Assembly (NCBI GenBank): GCA_945486175.1
Contig: CALYTA010000083.1
Span: forward strand, 1 to 5,633
From: an uncultured Clostridia bacterium
GTDB lineage: Bacteria > Bacillota > Clostridia > Oscillospirales > Butyricicoccaceae
Reading direction: 5' to 3'
Length of the DNA stretch: 5,633 nucleotides
The stretch's first letter is position 1, and each line of letters opens with the position of its first letter. Positions 4,649 to 5,633 of this stretch are shown here, piece after piece. The notes under the pieces were generated by a model that worked only from the letters and a program-made list of their open reading frames with translations, was not told where the DNA came from and made no database searches. The position numbers were made by a program, and so were the translations under genes.

Positions 4649-5633
4649 TTATATTTTCTGCCGCAGCTGGATCTGCATCCAGTCGTCCTTTGTAATGAGC
4701 ACCTGGCGCGGCTTGGAGCCCTCAAACGGGCCGACGATGCCGCGCTGCTCCATCTGGTCAACCAGGCGCGCCGCACGCGCATAGCCCAGCTTCAGACGGC
4801 GCTGGAGCATGGACACCGAGGCCTGCCCCGATTCCACGACAATGGTAATCGCCTGCGGGAGCAGCTCATCCTCATCCTCTGCGGCATTATATCCGCCGCC
4901 CGACGAGCTGTCCGATTCCGCCTGCCGTTCGATGTGCTCCATGACCTCCTGCGAATACTCTACCTCGGAGGTGGATTTCACATGCGCAATGACGCGCTCA
5001 ATTTCCTCCGAGCTGACAAAGCAGCCCTGAATGCGCACCGGCTTGCTCATGCCGATGGGCGAATACAGCATATCGCCCTTGCCGATCAGCTTTTCCGCGC
5101 CGGTTGTGTCCAGAATGATGCGCGATTCGACCTGTGATGCGACCGCAAACGCGATGCGCGACGGGATATTGGATTTCATGATGCCCGTGATGACATCGGC
5201 AGACGGGCGCTGCGTTGCGACGACGAGGTGCATGCCTGCGGCACGCGCCTTCTGTGCAATGCGGCAGATGGAGGTTTCGACCTCCTTCGCCGCGACCATC
5301 ATCAGGTCTGCCAGCTCGTCGATGACAATGACAATCTGCGGCAGTGCCTCCAGCCTGCGCCCGGACGGCGCGGCTTCGCCGTCATCGGATGCGGCTGCCT
5401 GTTCCGCCTGCATGCGCACCTGCCGGTTGTAATCGCCCAGATCGCGCACGCCTGCGGCGGCAAACAGCGCATAGCGCCGTTCCATCTCGCCCACTGCCCA
5501 GCTGAGCGCACCGGATGCCTTTTTCGGGTCGGTGACCACGGGGATGAGCAGGTGCGGGATGCCGTTGTAATTGCCCAGCTCGACCATCTTCGGGTCGATC
5601 ATAATCAGCCGCACATCCTCCGGGGAGGATTTG
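4649..5633 (-). CDS. FtsK/SpoIIIE family DNA translocase, C-terminal part (5' end outside window)
   Basis: The frame is open to the right edge, so only the last ~327 residues are present. The N-terminal membrane domain, linker and Walker A motif lie outside. The visible part starts at [19 protein letters not shown] in the RecA-like motor. It continues through GDYNRQV and the Walker B strand [13 protein letters not shown] (partial residues about 100-112), then [14 protein letters not shown] (137-150) and [10 protein letters not shown] (181-190). The C-terminal winged-helix gamma domain, [32 protein letters not shown] (273-304), reads polarity sequences on DNA in characterised relatives. Such proteins are membrane-anchored hexameric ATPases that pump chromosomal DNA through the division or sporulation septum. 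In Firmicutes this may be SpoIIIE or SftA; the missing N-terminus would decide, so I give no symbol. An Ala/Asp/Glu-rich insert (about 75-97) precedes Walker B. An acidic Ser/Gly linker (about 238-257) separates motor and gamma domain. It ends with TAA at 4651-4649; no clear terminator follows. Confidence 0.95.
   Translation of the reverse strand, partial: KSSPEDVRLIMIDPKMVELGNYNGIPHLLIPVVTDPKKASGALSWAVGEMERRYALFAAAGVRDLGDYNRQVRMQAEQAAASDDGEAAPSGRRLEALPQIVIVIDELADLMMVAAKEVETSICRIAQKARAAGMHLVVATQRPSADVITGIMKSNIPSRIAFAVASQVESRIILDTTGAEKLIGKGDMLYSPIGMSKPVRIQGCFVSSEEIERVIAHVKSTSEVEYSQEVMEHIERQAESDSSSGGGYNAAEDEDELLPQAITIVVESGQASVSMLQRRLKLGYARAARLVDQMEQRGIVGPFEGSKPRQVLITKDDWMQIQLRQKI

Noticed and set aside
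4031..5137. A 368-codon open frame on the plus strand
   Set aside because: It lies antisense to both the flavin reductase and the translocase and crosses their intergenic gap; no ribosome site or known family. Both minus-strand genes are certain.

Overview
The window looks like a chromosomal segment of a moderately GC-rich anaerobic Firmicute. A clostridial bacterium of the Oscillospirales/Ruminococcaceae type is my best guess. This is inferred from the strong GGAGG ribosome sites, the GC-rich third codon positions, and close resemblance (from memory, no search run) of the methyltransferase, YgiQ and flavin reductase proteins to clostridial homologues. I see no transposase, phage gene, CRISPR array, tRNA or rRNA.

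Layout. From the left edge to about 2.9 kb, the minus strand carries a probable two-gene unit: a ygiQ-type radical SAM gene, followed 35 nt downstream by a class I SAM-dependent methyltransferase of the RlmI/RlmL C-terminal family. The methyltransferase runs off the left edge only a few residues from its expected end. A 359-bp intergenic region then separates this unit from a divergent plus-strand pair. It holds a possible extended -10 promoter for ygiQ, a perfect 25-bp AT-rich palindrome, a 53-bp imperfect palindrome, and a good sigma-A type promoter for the rightward genes. The rightward pair is an XRE-type regulator whose C-terminus is a small alpha/beta domain, and a 79-aa protein that overlaps it by 4 nt and appears to carry a divergent copy of the same C-terminal domain. 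A strong bidirectional terminator closes this pair. On the far side, minus-strand genes converge on it: a flavin reductase-like FMN-binding protein, preceded by the C-terminal part of an FtsK/SpoIIIE DNA translocase that enters from the right edge.

How the parts relate. YgiQ and the methyltransferase may act together, possibly in RNA modification. The regulator and its small partner look like a self-contained, translationally coupled pair, and the palindromes in front of them are candidate operators. This module is the least explained part of the window and the best candidate for something undescribed. The flavin reductase and the translocase are ordinary housekeeping-type genes. A 21-bp palindrome made of two inverted DnaA-box-like 9-mers lies between the flavin reductase stop and the terminator.
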